From Hyphomonas sp. CY54-11-8 (lineage in GTDB: Bacteria > Pseudomonadota > Alphaproteobacteria > Caulobacterales > Hyphomonadaceae): a DNA stretch of 64,000 bases. The translations under genes and the position numbers were made by a program. This document shows, one piece after another, positions 8,254-17,625 of the stretch (position 1 is its first letter; every line of letters starts with the position of its first letter). The stretch is from the NCBI RefSeq assembly GCF_000682735.1, contig NZ_AWFD01000007.1:51645-115644 (forward strand), read 5' to 3'. A model generated the notes under the pieces. The model was given only the letters and a program-made list of their open reading frames with translations, did not search any database and was not told the origin of the DNA.

Positions 8254-9386
8254 GCGGCGAGCCACGCCATATCCTGCTGGCGGGTGGCGGTCACGCGCAC
8301 GCCGTCGCGCTGCATCAATTGGCGAACAACCCGCCGCAGCCGGAGACCCGGCTGACTCTCGTTTCACCATCTACACACAATCTGTACAGCGGCGCCCTAC
8401 CTGGCGTGATCGCCGGACACTGGCAAGCTGACGACATTGGCGTTCCACTTCAGCCGCTTTGCGAAGCCATTGGCGCCCAGTTCATTCAGGACAGAATAGC
8501 TGCGATCAATCCAGAATCCCGGACAGCTATCCTGGGATCAGGCGAGTCAATTTCATTCGACGTGATGAGCCTGGATATCGGGTCCGGAATTCGCCCACTG
8601 GACGTCACCGGCAGTGATGGCGCGATTATTCCGGTCCGGCCAATCGCACCCTTTCTGCAGAAATGGGAATCTGCACTGGAACAGATCAAGGCCAGATCCA
8701 CTCCTTCCACAATCATCGTCACCGGGGCCGGACTGGCAGGCATCGAAGTCGCGCTCGCCATCCACTATCGTCTTCTGCAGGAAGGCATCACCACACCCGC
8801 GATTCACTTGATCGATCCAGGTGATGAAATTGCCGCATCCAGTGCAGCCGCACTACGTCGGAAACTTTACCGTGCGTTGGGCCGCTACGGCATAAACCTG
8901 ATGCTGCAAACGAGCATTCGAGCCATTGAGAATGGTTGTGTCACGGTCTCGACAGGCGCCAAAATCGCGACCGCTTTCATCGTGAACTGCGCAGGGTCTG
9001 CCCCACACGACTGGGTGGCCCACACCGGTCTGAAAACTGCCAACGGACGTATCGAGGTGGATGCCTGCCTGCGTTCCATCAGTCACTCCCATATCTGGGC
9101 GGCTGGCGACACCTCGTATTTCCAGCCCAAATCTCTACCGCCCGCTGGCGTGTTCGCAGTTCGGGCCGGCCCTGTGATTGCGGAGAACATCCGCCGATTT
9201 TCGCAGGATAAAGATCTCGCTGAATACCATCCGCAAACCGATTATCTGAAGCTGGTAAGCTTGGGACAAAAGCGGGCCGTGGCAGAAAAGTTTGGGCTTA
9301 CTCTCGAAGGCGGCTGGGTGTGGCACCTCAAGAAATCTATAGATTTCTCATTCCTGCGGGATCACAGCCCGCCGTCGAGCCACTGA
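8238..9386 (+). CDS. FAD/NAD(P)-dependent oxidoreductase of the SelD N-terminal type (stand-alone)
   Basis: 382 residues. The N-terminal nucleotide-binding motif LLAGGGHAHAVAL (with GGGHAH at 16-21), then NLYSGALPGVIAGHW, is characteristic of the pyridine nucleotide-disulfide oxidoreductase family often fused to selenophosphate synthetase SelD (TIGR03169-like, by recall). A second Rossmann motif, TGAGLAGIE, binds NAD(P)H, and IWAAGDTS contacts FAD. The tail GGWVWHLKKSIDFSF matches the family's usual end. No SelD domain follows and no selenium gene is in view. It overlaps rlmJ by 16 bases at the start and lpxB by 39 bases tail to tail. The electron acceptor is unknown; NDH-2-like quinone reduction is one possibility. 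Confidence 0.85.
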   Translation: MVGTLSGEPRHILLAGGGHAHAVALHQLANNPPQPETRLTLVSPSTHNLYSGALPGVIAGHWQADDIGVPLQPLCEAIGAQFIQDRIAAINPESRTAILGSGESISFDVMSLDIGSGIRPLDVTGSDGAIIPVRPIAPFLQKWESALEQIKARSTPSTIIVTGAGLAGIEVALAIHYRLLQEGITTPAIHLIDPGDEIAASSAAALRRKLYRALGRYGINLMLQTSIRAIENGCVTVSTGAKIATAFIVNCAGSAPHDWVAHTGLKTANGRIEVDACLRSISHSHIWAAGDTSYFQPKSLPPAGVFAVRAGPVIAENIRRFSQDKDLAEYHPQTDYLKLVSLGQKRAVAEKFGLTLEGGWVWHLKKSIDFSFLRDHSPPSSH

Positions 9387-10526
9387 CAAAATAGCGTCGG
9401 CGGCAATTTCGGCAGATGAGTGACCGCCACCTTGCATTCGCGCAAGGGCTTCCTTCTGTGCCTGCCTCTGCGTGTCCAGAAGTTCCGGATACTTCAGCCA
9501 TTTGATCGCGGTATCCGCGATCAGCTCAGGCTTCTGCCGAGTCTGGACGAATTCCGGCACGATTTCCTGATCGTCTGATACGATGTTCAGCAACGTGATA
9601 TGCTGCTTCTTGTAGAGCAGTCCGCGCGCAAGCGCCCAGGTTAGCCAACCCGTCCGGTACGCCACGATCATCGGCGTACCCTGCATTGCCAGTTCGCTGG
9701 TCACGGTACCTGAACACGCCAAAGCCAAGTCTGCTGCAGCCATGGCATCATAACGTTCTTCTGGCGTGCGCAGCACTTCAGCCCAGCCAGACACATCCGG
9801 AAACGCCTCGTCAAACGCCTCAGCCATATTTGCAGCTGGTGAAACGATAATACGGACGCCCGGCACAGCTGCAGCAACCTGTTTCGCAGCCTCAAGCAGC
9901 GCTGGGGCGACTTTGGCCAGTTCGCTCCGCCGGCTACCCGGCAGAACGAGGCAGATTTTTTCGTCCTTTCCAAGGCCACGCGCGGCGCGGAATTTCTGCC
10001 CATCTCCCGGGGTGTTCCGCGACAAGGCAGGATTTCCGATAACGGTCGTCGGCAAGCCAAACGGCTCATAATAGGGCGCTTCCATGTCATGCATGCAAAG
10101 CAGATGGTCCACTGTCGCCGACAGCGTCTTCGCCCGGCCGGGCCGAGTTGCCCAAACCTGGGGTCCAATGAGTTTGATCAGCTTTATGTCTGGTGCTCGC
10201 GCACGAACCCGCTGTGCGACCCGCAACATGAATCCCCACGAATCCACAAGCACAACAACATCTGGTTGAAACGCAATAATGGCATCAGCCGCGGCATCCG
10301 CCAGCTTTACGACGGTACCATAGGCCCGAATGCCTTCAGCAAAACCAAGAATGGAAAGGGGTGAAATATCAAAAGGCGAGTGAATGCCAACGGATGCGAG
10401 TTCCCTGCCGCCAATTCCCGCGAGCTCCACATCGTACGTCTTCCGACGGATCTCTTCGACCACTTCGCGGGCCAGCAAATCGCCGGAGGCTTCTCCCGCG
10501 ACCATGAATATGCGCAAAGGCTTCAC
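9348..10526 (-). CDS. lpxB: Lipid-A-disaccharide synthase LpxB
   Basis: 392 residues. It condenses UDP-2,3-diacylglucosamine with lipid X to form the lipid A disaccharide at the inner membrane (GT19). The N-terminus FMVAGEASGDLLA and the segment PQVWATRPGRAK are characteristic, and VLPGSRRSE lies in the GT-B core. The start is GTG and overlaps the lpxI stop as GTGA, so translation is coupled. It is the last gene of the lpxD-lpxA-lpxI-lpxB run, and its 3' end overlaps the convergent oxidoreductase gene by 39 bases. Confidence 0.97.
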   Translation of the reverse strand: MKPLRIFMVAGEASGDLLAREVVEEIRRKTYDVELAGIGGRELASVGIHSPFDISPLSILGFAEGIRAYGTVVKLADAAADAIIAFQPDVVVLVDSWGFMLRVAQRVRARAPDIKLIKLIGPQVWATRPGRAKTLSATVDHLLCMHDMEAPYYEPFGLPTTVIGNPALSRNTPGDGQKFRAARGLGKDEKICLVLPGSRRSELAKVAPALLEAAKQVAAAVPGVRIIVSPAANMAEAFDEAFPDVSGWAEVLRTPEERYDAMAAADLALACSGTVTSELAMQGTPMIVAYRTGWLTWALARGLLYKKQHITLLNIVSDDQEIVPEFVQTRQKPELIADTAIKWLKYPELLDTQRQAQKEALARMQGGGHSSAEIAADAILSVARRRAVIPQE

Positions 10527-11368
10527 GAAACTTCGTCCGGTTTAAAACCATAGATGAAAACGCCCAACCGGTCGGCCGCAGCTTCCATGTCGGCGCGCCG
10601 CAGCAGCAAAGCCCCGCCTGCCTCAACCGCCAATCCAGCGAGCCCGGCGGCAGCAACAAGCTCCACTGTAGAAACGCCAGTAGTCGGCAGATCTATTCGG
10701 CGCTCCTGATCTGGTTTCGGGCGCTTTGCGAGCACACCACGGCGAGCGTCCGGTTTTCCCCGAATGGCTTCCGGAAGCGCGGCGCAACGCTTCAGCATTT
10801 CGTCAGTGCCCTCCTGCGCTTCGACGGCGAGGACAAGCCCATCGCAGACCACGCACCCCTGCCCGATGTCGAGCGCACCTGTCGCAGACGCAACCTTCGC
10901 TGCGGCCCTGATATCCGCCAGATTCTCTTCATTTGGCTCAGGGCCAGCAATCAGCCCCACCGGTGCGAGCAGCGCTTTATTGGCCTCTTCGCTGCCAATC
11001 ACATTGAAGCCATGCTTCTCGAATTCCCTGACGAGCACTTTGAGCAAGGCGTCGTCCCCCTTGCGGGCTTCTGAGACCACTTTGGGCAGCAGCATGGCGC
11101 CCCGCATGTCCAGCTTGAGGTCCTTGAAGTTCGGGCGTTTCACAATCCCCGCAAAGACGACATCCTTGCAGCCAGCGGACTTCAGCCGTTCGATCACGCC
11201 TCCGATTTCTCCGAGACCGACTACCGCACCCGGATATTCGGCGAGGGCTGGCTCTTCGAAGCCCTTCAGACGGAGAACATAGACTCCCTGCCCGCTTGCG
11301 ACAGCGTTACTGGCAATGGCGACCGGAAGTTCGCCCAGCCCTGCAATCAGTCCCAGCGGCGCGGTCAT
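10523..11368 (-). CDS. lpxI: UDP-2,3-diacylglucosamine diphosphatase LpxI
   Basis: 281 residues of the LpxI (DUF1009) family. It hydrolyses UDP-2,3-diacylglucosamine to lipid X and UMP, replacing LpxH in alphaproteobacteria. The N-terminus MTAPLGLIAGLGELPVAIA and the segment VVFAGIVKRPNFKDLK are diagnostic; TGALDIGQGCVVCDGLVLAVEA marks the C-terminal domain. It lies between lpxA and lpxB as is usual in this lineage, 3 bases after lpxA and overlapping lpxB by 4. Confidence 0.95.
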   Translation of the reverse strand: MTAPLGLIAGLGELPVAIASNAVASGQGVYVLRLKGFEEPALAEYPGAVVGLGEIGGVIERLKSAGCKDVVFAGIVKRPNFKDLKLDMRGAMLLPKVVSEARKGDDALLKVLVREFEKHGFNVIGSEEANKALLAPVGLIAGPEPNEENLADIRAAAKVASATGALDIGQGCVVCDGLVLAVEAQEGTDEMLKRCAALPEAIRGKPDARRGVLAKRPKPDQERRIDLPTTGVSTVELVAAAGLAGLAVEAGGALLLRRADMEAAADRLGVFIYGFKPDEVS

Positions 11369-11371
11369 CGA

Positions 11372-12163
11372 TCAGGCCGGCTTGCAGATCGGCCGGTCTC
11401 CGCCTGCCTGAATAAAGGAGATAAGTTCCATGGCGAGCGGCTGGTCTGCAAAATCCAGCGCAGCCTTGGCAAGGCGGTCCTTGAACAGACCTTCGCCGAA
11501 AAAGACTGCCTTGTAAGCACCGCGGATCTGCATCAGCTGGCCTTTGTCGAAACCGCGCCGCTTGAGGCCTACCATGTTCAGGCCGGAAAGCTTGGCATGA
11601 TTTCCCACGACAGACCCAAAAGGTATCACGTCTTCGACAACAATTGCGCCGCCACCGATGAATGCATTCCGTCCAATGCGGGAGAACTGGTGTACCGCCG
11701 CGAGTCCGCCAAACCAGACATGGTCACCCACCTCGATGTGTCCGGCCAGTGATACATTGTTCGCCATGACAACGTGATTGCCGATCTGGTTATCATGAGC
11801 GATGTGCGCACCAATCATGATGTAGCAATGATCACCGACTTTCGTCAGGCCACCGAACTTTGGCATGCCCGCGTGGGCAGTGGCATATTCGCGGAAGGTG
11901 CAGTTCTCGCCCACCTCAAGACGGGACTCCGGCGTGTCTTCGAACCCGATCACCTGTGGACTGCAGCCCAGCGTCGCGTGAGGGAAAAGCACGCTGTTGC
12001 GGCCAAGACGAGTATGACCTGCCACCACTGCATGAGAGTGCAGCTTGCACCCATCGCCGATCTTCGCATTTGCACTGACATGGCAAAACGGACCGATCGC
12101 GACATCCGTGCCCAGCTGGGCGCCGTCTTCAACAAACGCGGTAGGATGAATCTGTGTCGGCAT
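11372..12163 (-). CDS. lpxA: UDP-N-acetylglucosamine O-acyltransferase LpxA
   Basis: 263 residues. It transfers a 3-hydroxyacyl chain from ACP to UDP-GlcNAc, the first committed step of lipid A synthesis, as a trimer. The left-handed beta-helix hexapeptide repeats are plain (for example IGPFCHVSANAKIGDG). The segment IGAHIAHDNQIGNHVVMANN carries the catalytic histidine, and AAVHQFSRIGRNAFIGGG follows. The C-terminal helical domain is complete. The ATG lies 38 bases after lpxD, with no fabZ between them. Confidence 0.97.
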   Translation of the reverse strand: MPTQIHPTAFVEDGAQLGTDVAIGPFCHVSANAKIGDGCKLHSHAVVAGHTRLGRNSVLFPHATLGCSPQVIGFEDTPESRLEVGENCTFREYATAHAGMPKFGGLTKVGDHCYIMIGAHIAHDNQIGNHVVMANNVSLAGHIEVGDHVWFGGLAAVHQFSRIGRNAFIGGGAIVVEDVIPFGSVVGNHAKLSGLNMVGLKRRGFDKGQLMQIRGAYKAVFFGEGLFKDRLAKAALDFADQPLAMELISFIQAGGDRPICKPA

Positions 12164-12201
12164 GGCTGCTTCTCTGAATTTCAGCGCGAAGGAAGCGCCG
12201 A

Positions 12202-13218
12202 TCAGCTATTTTTCTTCGGGTTTGCCTGTTTCTGCAACCATGCGACTTCACGCATCCACTGGCGAATAGGTTTCGCCGGCGTGCCGCCCCAGGTTTCACC
12301 GTCTTCAATATTGCGGAAAAGGCCCGAAGACGCAGCGAGACTGACACCTTCGCCGACCTCAACGTGGTCTGCGATACCGACACGTCCTCCCAGCATGGAC
12401 TGGCTGCCGACCCGGACCGAACCCGAGATGCCGCCAAAGGCGGCCATGACGACGGACCGACCGAAAACGACATTGTGCGCGATCTGGCAAAGATTATCGA
12501 TCTTGGTGCGCTCACCGAGGATCGTGTCTTCGAAGACGCCTCTGTCAATACATGTATTGGCGCCGATGGAGACATGATCCTGAAGGATGACCCGGCCAAA
12601 ATGGGGAGCATCACGCTGGCCGTCAGGAGAAGCAAGCACGCCGAAACCGGTTTCTCCGATACGGGCCCCCGCCAGCAGCGTCACATGATCGCCAACCAGT
12701 GCGCAGAACACGCTGGCATTTGCTCCGATCTGACAGTGCCGGCCTATCTGAACGCCCGGACCGATCGAGACATTGGGGCCGATCCAAGTGCCTTCGCCTA
12801 TGACGGCGCCGGGCCCGACAACCGCCCCTGGAGAAACACGCGCATCCTCATGCACCTGGGCATCAGGCGAGATACGGGCATCACCCGTCCAGTCCAGATG
12901 ACGCGGCCGGTACATCGCCAACGCTGCGACGGCATGGGCGTAGCGGGGCAATGGCACGACCAGTTTTGCCGCGCCTTCCGGCACATATTTCAGGTTGGCT
13001 TCGTTCGTCATGAAGATCCCGGCATTTACCGAAATCTCGGGAGCAGACTTTCCATCGCCATCCAGGAAGGCAAGATCGCCCGCTTGGGCATTTGCGGCAG
13101 AGGCGATACCCGTCACACGCAGGTCGCCATCCCCATCAAGCGCCGCGCCGGTCAATTCCGCTACTTGGCCAAGCGTCAAAGCCCCCAATGGCGCATAGAA
13201 CCGCGGATCGACCGTCAC
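12202..13218 (-). CDS. lpxD: UDP-3-O-(3-hydroxyacyl)glucosamine N-acyltransferase LpxD
   Basis: 338 residues. It adds the N-linked hydroxyacyl chain in lipid A synthesis. The N-terminal uridine-binding domain ([17 protein letters not shown] region) precedes hexapeptide repeats from about residue 100 to 300 (for example [21 protein letters not shown]). [21 protein letters not shown] is the conserved region, followed by QIAHNVVFG with the catalytic histidine. The start is GTG, with GGAG 7 bases upstream. It follows skp closely. Confidence 0.96.
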   Translation of the reverse strand: MTVDPRFYAPLGALTLGQVAELTGAALDGDGDLRVTGIASAANAQAGDLAFLDGDGKSAPEISVNAGIFMTNEANLKYVPEGAAKLVVPLPRYAHAVAALAMYRPRHLDWTGDARISPDAQVHEDARVSPGAVVGPGAVIGEGTWIGPNVSIGPGVQIGRHCQIGANASVFCALVGDHVTLLAGARIGETGFGVLASPDGQRDAPHFGRVILQDHVSIGANTCIDRGVFEDTILGERTKIDNLCQIAHNVVFGRSVVMAAFGGISGSVRVGSQSMLGGRVGIADHVEVGEGVSLAASSGLFRNIEDGETWGGTPAKPIRQWMREVAWLQKQANPKKNS

Positions 13219-13229
13219 GATATGCTCCG

Positions 13230-13826
13230 TTACTGCGGATTAGCCGGCTGATCCGGAATCTTCTGACGCGTAACCGTCAGGGTCGGCGTCGCAGCGTCGA
13301 GTTTCTGGATCACCAGAGCCGTCGCATCGATGGAGTCGGCAGTGTAGACTACAGAGCTCTTGGAAACGACCATTTGAGCGTTCTTTTCCTGAATGACCTG
13401 AAGCAGAACCGGCTCAAGCGCCTTGTTGAAATTCGCCAGAGCGACGCGTTCCGTCAGGGAGAATTCCTGGGATGCGCGCTGAGCCTTGGCGGCAAATGCG
13501 TTTGCCTTCGCCTGATAGCCATTCAGTTCGGATACCAGAGCCGCATCGGCATTGACTTGCTCACGCGTCTTTCCAGACAGCTTCGCGTCCAGGGCCTTAC
13601 CCTGCGTTTGAAGCGTGTTCCGTTCCGGCGTCAGTTCGCCGTTCATTTGCGTTTCGATATTGTTGAGCTTGGTCGCCATATCCTTGCCAGCTTTGCTGTC
13701 GCGAAGGATCTTCACTTCATCGATGGCGATAACATTGCTGCCTTGCGCGACAGCCGCAGGCGCCGTGAAAGCGGCGCTGCCGATAAGCAATGCGAAGGCA
13801 AACAGGAGTTTCTTGAGGTGGGACAT
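13230..13826 (-). CDS. skp: OmpH/Skp family periplasmic chaperone
   Basis: 198 residues from the second ATG ([11 protein letters not shown]), which has GGAG 7 bases upstream; an ATG 12 bases earlier is the alternative. A signal peptide ends near APAAVAQG. The rest is low-complexity helical sequence with a probable coiled coil in the middle ([15 protein letters not shown] region), as in Skp, which holds unfolded outer-membrane proteins for BamA. Its position between bamA and lpxD is the standard one. Sequence identity of Skp proteins is low, so the call rests partly on context. Confidence 0.88.
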   Translation of the reverse strand: MSHLKKLLFAFALLIGSAAFTAPAAVAQGSNVIAIDEVKILRDSKAGKDMATKLNNIETQMNGELTPERNTLQTQGKALDAKLSGKTREQVNADAALVSELNGYQAKANAFAAKAQRASQEFSLTERVALANFNKALEPVLLQVIQEKNAQMVVSKSSVVYTADSIDATALVIQKLDAATPTLTVTRQKIPDQPANPQ

Positions 13827-13853
13827 GCTAGTCTCCATTCTGGGGGCTTGCGA

Positions 13854-16415
13854 TTAGAAGCGTGTTGAAGTCGAGAACCGGAACGTCTCTGTCCGGTCAT
13901 AATCCTCGCTGCGGAGGATCTGAGAGAAGTCGAAGCGGATCGGGCCGAACGGCGAATTCCAGAATACGCTGAGGCCCGCTGAAGCTCGCAGCGATGCCGC
14001 ATCCTTGGTAAGCCGCGCAGCGGGCAAACCCGTGTTCGGGTCGATCGTGAAAATGGTCGGAGCTTTGTCCGGACCACGAAGCGTGCCCAGCGAACCGGCA
14101 TCCATGAAGAGTGCGCTCTTGATGCCATACTCTTCCGGGAACACATTTGGCAGACTCAGTTCGAACGTACCCTGATAATAGGCATTCCCGCCCTGCGCGT
14201 TCAGGCGCCGGGTGGCAACGACCTCACCAGTTGCCGGATCGACCACTCGGAGAATCTCCCGCGGGCCGAGGCCAGCGACATCAAATCCGCGGAACGTCGA
14301 ACCGCCCCGGAAGAAGCGATTGTTAATCCGAATGCCTTCCCCATTCTCCAGCGGGAAGACATAGCCGCCAGACAGGCGTGCACTGGCCACAACGCCCTTC
14401 CAGATACCGCGATAGAAAGATGCCCGCGTTTCTGTACGTAGATAGTGCACGTCACCACCAACACCTGCCAGATCCTGACTCAGGGAGAAATCAAATCCGC
14501 GGGTTGGTGTAATCGGATCGTTGGTGCGATCCCAATAAAGCTGATACCCGAGAATACTGGAGAGATCAGATCGCTCGGACCGGCAGATCGTTTCCCGGAA
14601 AAGATAAGACGGGTCGCACCGGTCAAGAACAACTTCCTGACCCTCTATGGCATCATCAGGACCCGCTGTCCGGTAACGGTCGTCGCTGGTATCGTCCGGA
14701 GTGTCCTGACCGGCAGTCTGGATAACACGGGTCGACGGTAGCCCCGTCGCGATATCGATCAGATATGGCACATCCGTCACGTCGATATCGTCATACTGCA
14801 GACGATAGCTGAGCCCCAGCTGCATGCGTTCGGTCAGCGGGAAACCCAGGCGAACGCCTGCACCATAAGTGTCGCTGGTGAAGTAGGAGATGTCGCCGAA
14901 GTCCTGTCGGGTCGCAAACATGTCTATGCCGGCAGACAGATTGCGGTCCAGGAAGCGTGGCTCAGTGAAGCGAAGATCCAGAACCTGCTGTCGGCTGGAC
15001 GCAGAAACACGCGCAACAACCGACTGCCCGCGTCCACGCAAATTCCGCTGGCTGGCAGACAGGTCAATCAGGTAGGAGTCGACTGAAGAGAAACCCGCGG
15101 CGAACGAAAGTTCGCCGGTGGGCTGCTCCTGAACCGTCACATTGACCACGGTCCGGTCAGGCTCATCCGTTGCAACTTCCTCGATCTCGACTTCCTTGAA
15201 GTAGCCGAGCGCCCGCACACGGTTCTTGGAACGGTCCAGAAGAATCCGGTTGAAAGCGTCGCCTTCGGAAATTCTCAGTTCCCTGCGGATCACGCGGTCC
15301 AGTGTCTGCGTGTTTCCGACAATGTTGATGCGGTCGATGTAAACACGCGGGCCTTCGTCCACCACGAAGGTCACGTCGATGCGGCCCGTATCCGGGTTCA
15401 CATCGAGCTGCGGACGAATGTCGACAAACGCATAACCCGCAATGCCCGCCGCATAGGTCAGGGAGTCAATCGTGCTTTCGATCAGGTCACCTTTGAACAG
15501 CGCGCCTTCCTGAATCGGCACCGCGGCGCGAAGGGCTTTGGCGTTCAGTTTTTCGAGCGCTGTCTCAACCTTGACCTCACCAAAATCGTACTGGCGCCCC
15601 TCATCCACCGTCATGGTGATGTAGAAGTCTTTCTGGTCCGGGGTCAGCTCGGCCACTGCCGAGGTCACGCGGAAATCATAATAGCCGTTGTTCTGATAGA
15701 ACTGACGCAGCTGGTCGCGGTCGTATTCCAGGCGTCCCGGATCGTAGTTGTCGTTGGAGCTGAAGAAGCGCCAGAAACGGGATTGCTTGGTGACGATTTC
15801 GCTGCGCAGACGGGAGTCCGAGTAGGCTTCGTTACCGATGAAGTTGATCGAACGGACACCCGTGACCGGACCTTCCGTGATCTGGAAAATCAGATCGACG
15901 CGGTTCTGCTCCAGCGGCTTGTATTGCGGCTCGACCTTTGCAGCAAAACGGCCCGACTGGCGGTAGAGCTCGAGAATACGCTGCACATCGTTCTGCACCC
16001 GCGCTGCCGTAAAGATACCGCGCGGCTCGGCCTGGATCTCTTCCTTGAGCTTGTCTTCCTTGAGTGCCTTGTTGCCCTCGAAAATCACGCGGTTGATGAT
16101 CGGGTTCTCAACAACACGGACAATGAGGTCATCGCCAAGACGATCGATGGAAACGTCTGCAAAAAGGTTGGTCGCGAACAGCGTCTTCAGCGACAGGTCG
16201 ATGCGGTTGGGGTCGAATGCATCCCCGGGTTCCAGCAACAGATATGACTGGACGGTCCGTGCTTCGATACGCCTGTTTCCCTGGACCACGATCGAACGGA
16301 TCGTTCCCCCATACCGGTTGTCTTCCTGCGCCTGAGCCGAGCCGGTAACGCCCGGCACGCTTTGAAGCGCGAAGACGCTGGTCGCCATGAAGGTCGCTGC
16401 AAGAAACTTACGCAT
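13854..16415 (-). CDS. bamA: Outer membrane protein assembly factor BamA
   Basis: 853 residues from the ATG at MRKFLAATFMATSVFALQ; the open frame extends 81 bases further but that part lacks a signal peptide. The signal peptide ends near GSAQAQ. Five POTRA domains follow, beginning with IRSIVVQGNRRIEARTV. The C-terminal 16-strand barrel contains RGF-type loop sequence (FFRGGSTFRGFDVAGLGPRE) and ends FRFSTSTRF with a terminal aromatic, as outer-membrane barrels do. It inserts outer-membrane proteins. Neighbours are rseP upstream and skp downstream. Confidence 0.96.
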   Translation of the reverse strand: MRKFLAATFMATSVFALQSVPGVTGSAQAQEDNRYGGTIRSIVVQGNRRIEARTVQSYLLLEPGDAFDPNRIDLSLKTLFATNLFADVSIDRLGDDLIVRVVENPIINRVIFEGNKALKEDKLKEEIQAEPRGIFTAARVQNDVQRILELYRQSGRFAAKVEPQYKPLEQNRVDLIFQITEGPVTGVRSINFIGNEAYSDSRLRSEIVTKQSRFWRFFSSNDNYDPGRLEYDRDQLRQFYQNNGYYDFRVTSAVAELTPDQKDFYITMTVDEGRQYDFGEVKVETALEKLNAKALRAAVPIQEGALFKGDLIESTIDSLTYAAGIAGYAFVDIRPQLDVNPDTGRIDVTFVVDEGPRVYIDRINIVGNTQTLDRVIRRELRISEGDAFNRILLDRSKNRVRALGYFKEVEIEEVATDEPDRTVVNVTVQEQPTGELSFAAGFSSVDSYLIDLSASQRNLRGRGQSVVARVSASSRQQVLDLRFTEPRFLDRNLSAGIDMFATRQDFGDISYFTSDTYGAGVRLGFPLTERMQLGLSYRLQYDDIDVTDVPYLIDIATGLPSTRVIQTAGQDTPDDTSDDRYRTAGPDDAIEGQEVVLDRCDPSYLFRETICRSERSDLSSILGYQLYWDRTNDPITPTRGFDFSLSQDLAGVGGDVHYLRTETRASFYRGIWKGVVASARLSGGYVFPLENGEGIRINNRFFRGGSTFRGFDVAGLGPREILRVVDPATGEVVATRRLNAQGGNAYYQGTFELSLPNVFPEEYGIKSALFMDAGSLGTLRGPDKAPTIFTIDPNTGLPAARLTKDAASLRASAGLSVFWNSPFGPIRFDFSQILRSEDYDRTETFRFSTSTRF

Positions 16416-16455
16416 CGTCGAATTAACTCTCTGATTAGTCCCTGATCCGGCCGGC

Positions 16456-17625
16456 TCAGCCGCCCCCGCCGCCGAAAACGCCGGTTTCGATGACATCGCC
16501 CCATGTGATGACGACGACCATCCCCAATAACAGGATGAGACCGAATGTCAGGCTCACTTCCTGCACTTTTTCCGGCAAATGGCGGCCGGTCAGGGCTTCG
16601 TATGCATTAAATACAAGGTGTCCGCCATCCAGCACCGGCAGCGGCAATAGGTTAAAAAAGCCGATCCCCACGGAGATCGATGCACACATTCCAAGGAGCA
16701 TCCAGAACAGCTCGGACACACGCGTGCCAACCGAGACATCTTCCTGTGCCCACACCCGGTTCACGATTCGGCGTGACACATCGCCAATCCCGACCGGTCC
16801 GGACATTGTATGAATCGACATACGTCCGGTGATGATCCGGCTGAGCATGGTGACAGTCTGCTCAAGTGTCTTTCCGGTCTGGATAACACCCTGTCCGAGT
16901 GCTTCTGCCGGATTGTAACGGGTCGGTTCCTGAACGCTGACGCTGGCCAGTTTTACACCGATAGTGCCTTGGGGCACCTGCTGGCCGACTTCATTCTCAC
17001 GCACCACTTCCTTGGGTGTAACGGTGAGGGTCTGCTCCGTGTCGCCGCGGCGAACCACGAAGTCGACTGGCGTATTGGGGTTGAGTATCGCGGCCAGCTG
17101 AATATCGCTGGCCGTTTTCACAGCCTTGCCATTGGCTGATATGACGATGTCTCCAGCTTCCATCCCTGCCACTGCGGCGGGGGTGCCTTCTTCAACAGAA
17201 TAGATACCGATCTCCACATTCGGACGGCCGAAGGTACCGATCATCAGAGCAAATATGAGGCTGGCGAGCACAAAATTGGCGAAAGGCCCGGCCAGGCTGA
17301 CAAGCGAGCGCTGCCCAACACTGAGTTCCGGATAAGGCCGCCCGACGAGGCCACCCTCAATCTTGCCGATATCGCCCGCAGTCTGCGCTTCGCCGGCGAA
17401 CTTCACGAAGCCGCCGAGCGGGATCCAGTTGATGCGCCAGCGAGTGCCGCGCTTGTCCTTCCGTTCAAACAGAGGACTTCCAAAACCGATTGAGAAGGAT
17501 TCGACAGCCGCCCCGAAAGCACGGCCGGCAAGGTAATGACCATATTCGTGGACGATCACCACGATGCCCATCATGAAGATGAGGCAAGCCAGAAACAATG
17601 GACCTTGGCTCAGCAACTCACCCAA
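16456..17625 (-). CDS. rseP: RIP metalloprotease RseP (site-2 protease)
   Basis: 389 residues if started at the TTG that has GGAGG 9 bases upstream; a GTG at 17649 would add 8 residues. This inner-membrane zinc protease cuts anti-sigma factors in regulated intramembrane proteolysis. The HEYGH motif sits in the first membrane helix (His26, Glu27, His30), a PDZ domain lies near 110-200 (EEGTPAAVAGMEAGDIV), and the LLPLPVLDGGH motif provides the third zinc ligand. The protein ends in five glycines, an odd tail. It overlaps the dxr end by a few bases. Confidence 0.94.
   Translation of the reverse strand: MGELLSQGPLFLACLIFMMGIVVIVHEYGHYLAGRAFGAAVESFSIGFGSPLFERKDKRGTRWRINWIPLGGFVKFAGEAQTAGDIGKIEGGLVGRPYPELSVGQRSLVSLAGPFANFVLASLIFALMIGTFGRPNVEIGIYSVEEGTPAAVAGMEAGDIVISANGKAVKTASDIQLAAILNPNTPVDFVVRRGDTEQTLTVTPKEVVRENEVGQQVPQGTIGVKLASVSVQEPTRYNPAEALGQGVIQTGKTLEQTVTMLSRIITGRMSIHTMSGPVGIGDVSRRIVNRVWAQEDVSVGTRVSELFWMLLGMCASISVGIGFFNLLPLPVLDGGHLVFNAYEALTGRHLPEKVQEVSLTFGLILLLGMVVVITWGDVIETGVFGGGGG

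Noticed and set aside
12129..12635. 168-codon minus-strand frame bridging lpxA and lpxD, considered as a hidden fabZ
   Set aside because: The translation shows none of the hot-dog fold motifs of FabZ (no HFPG segment) and overlaps lpxD in another frame.
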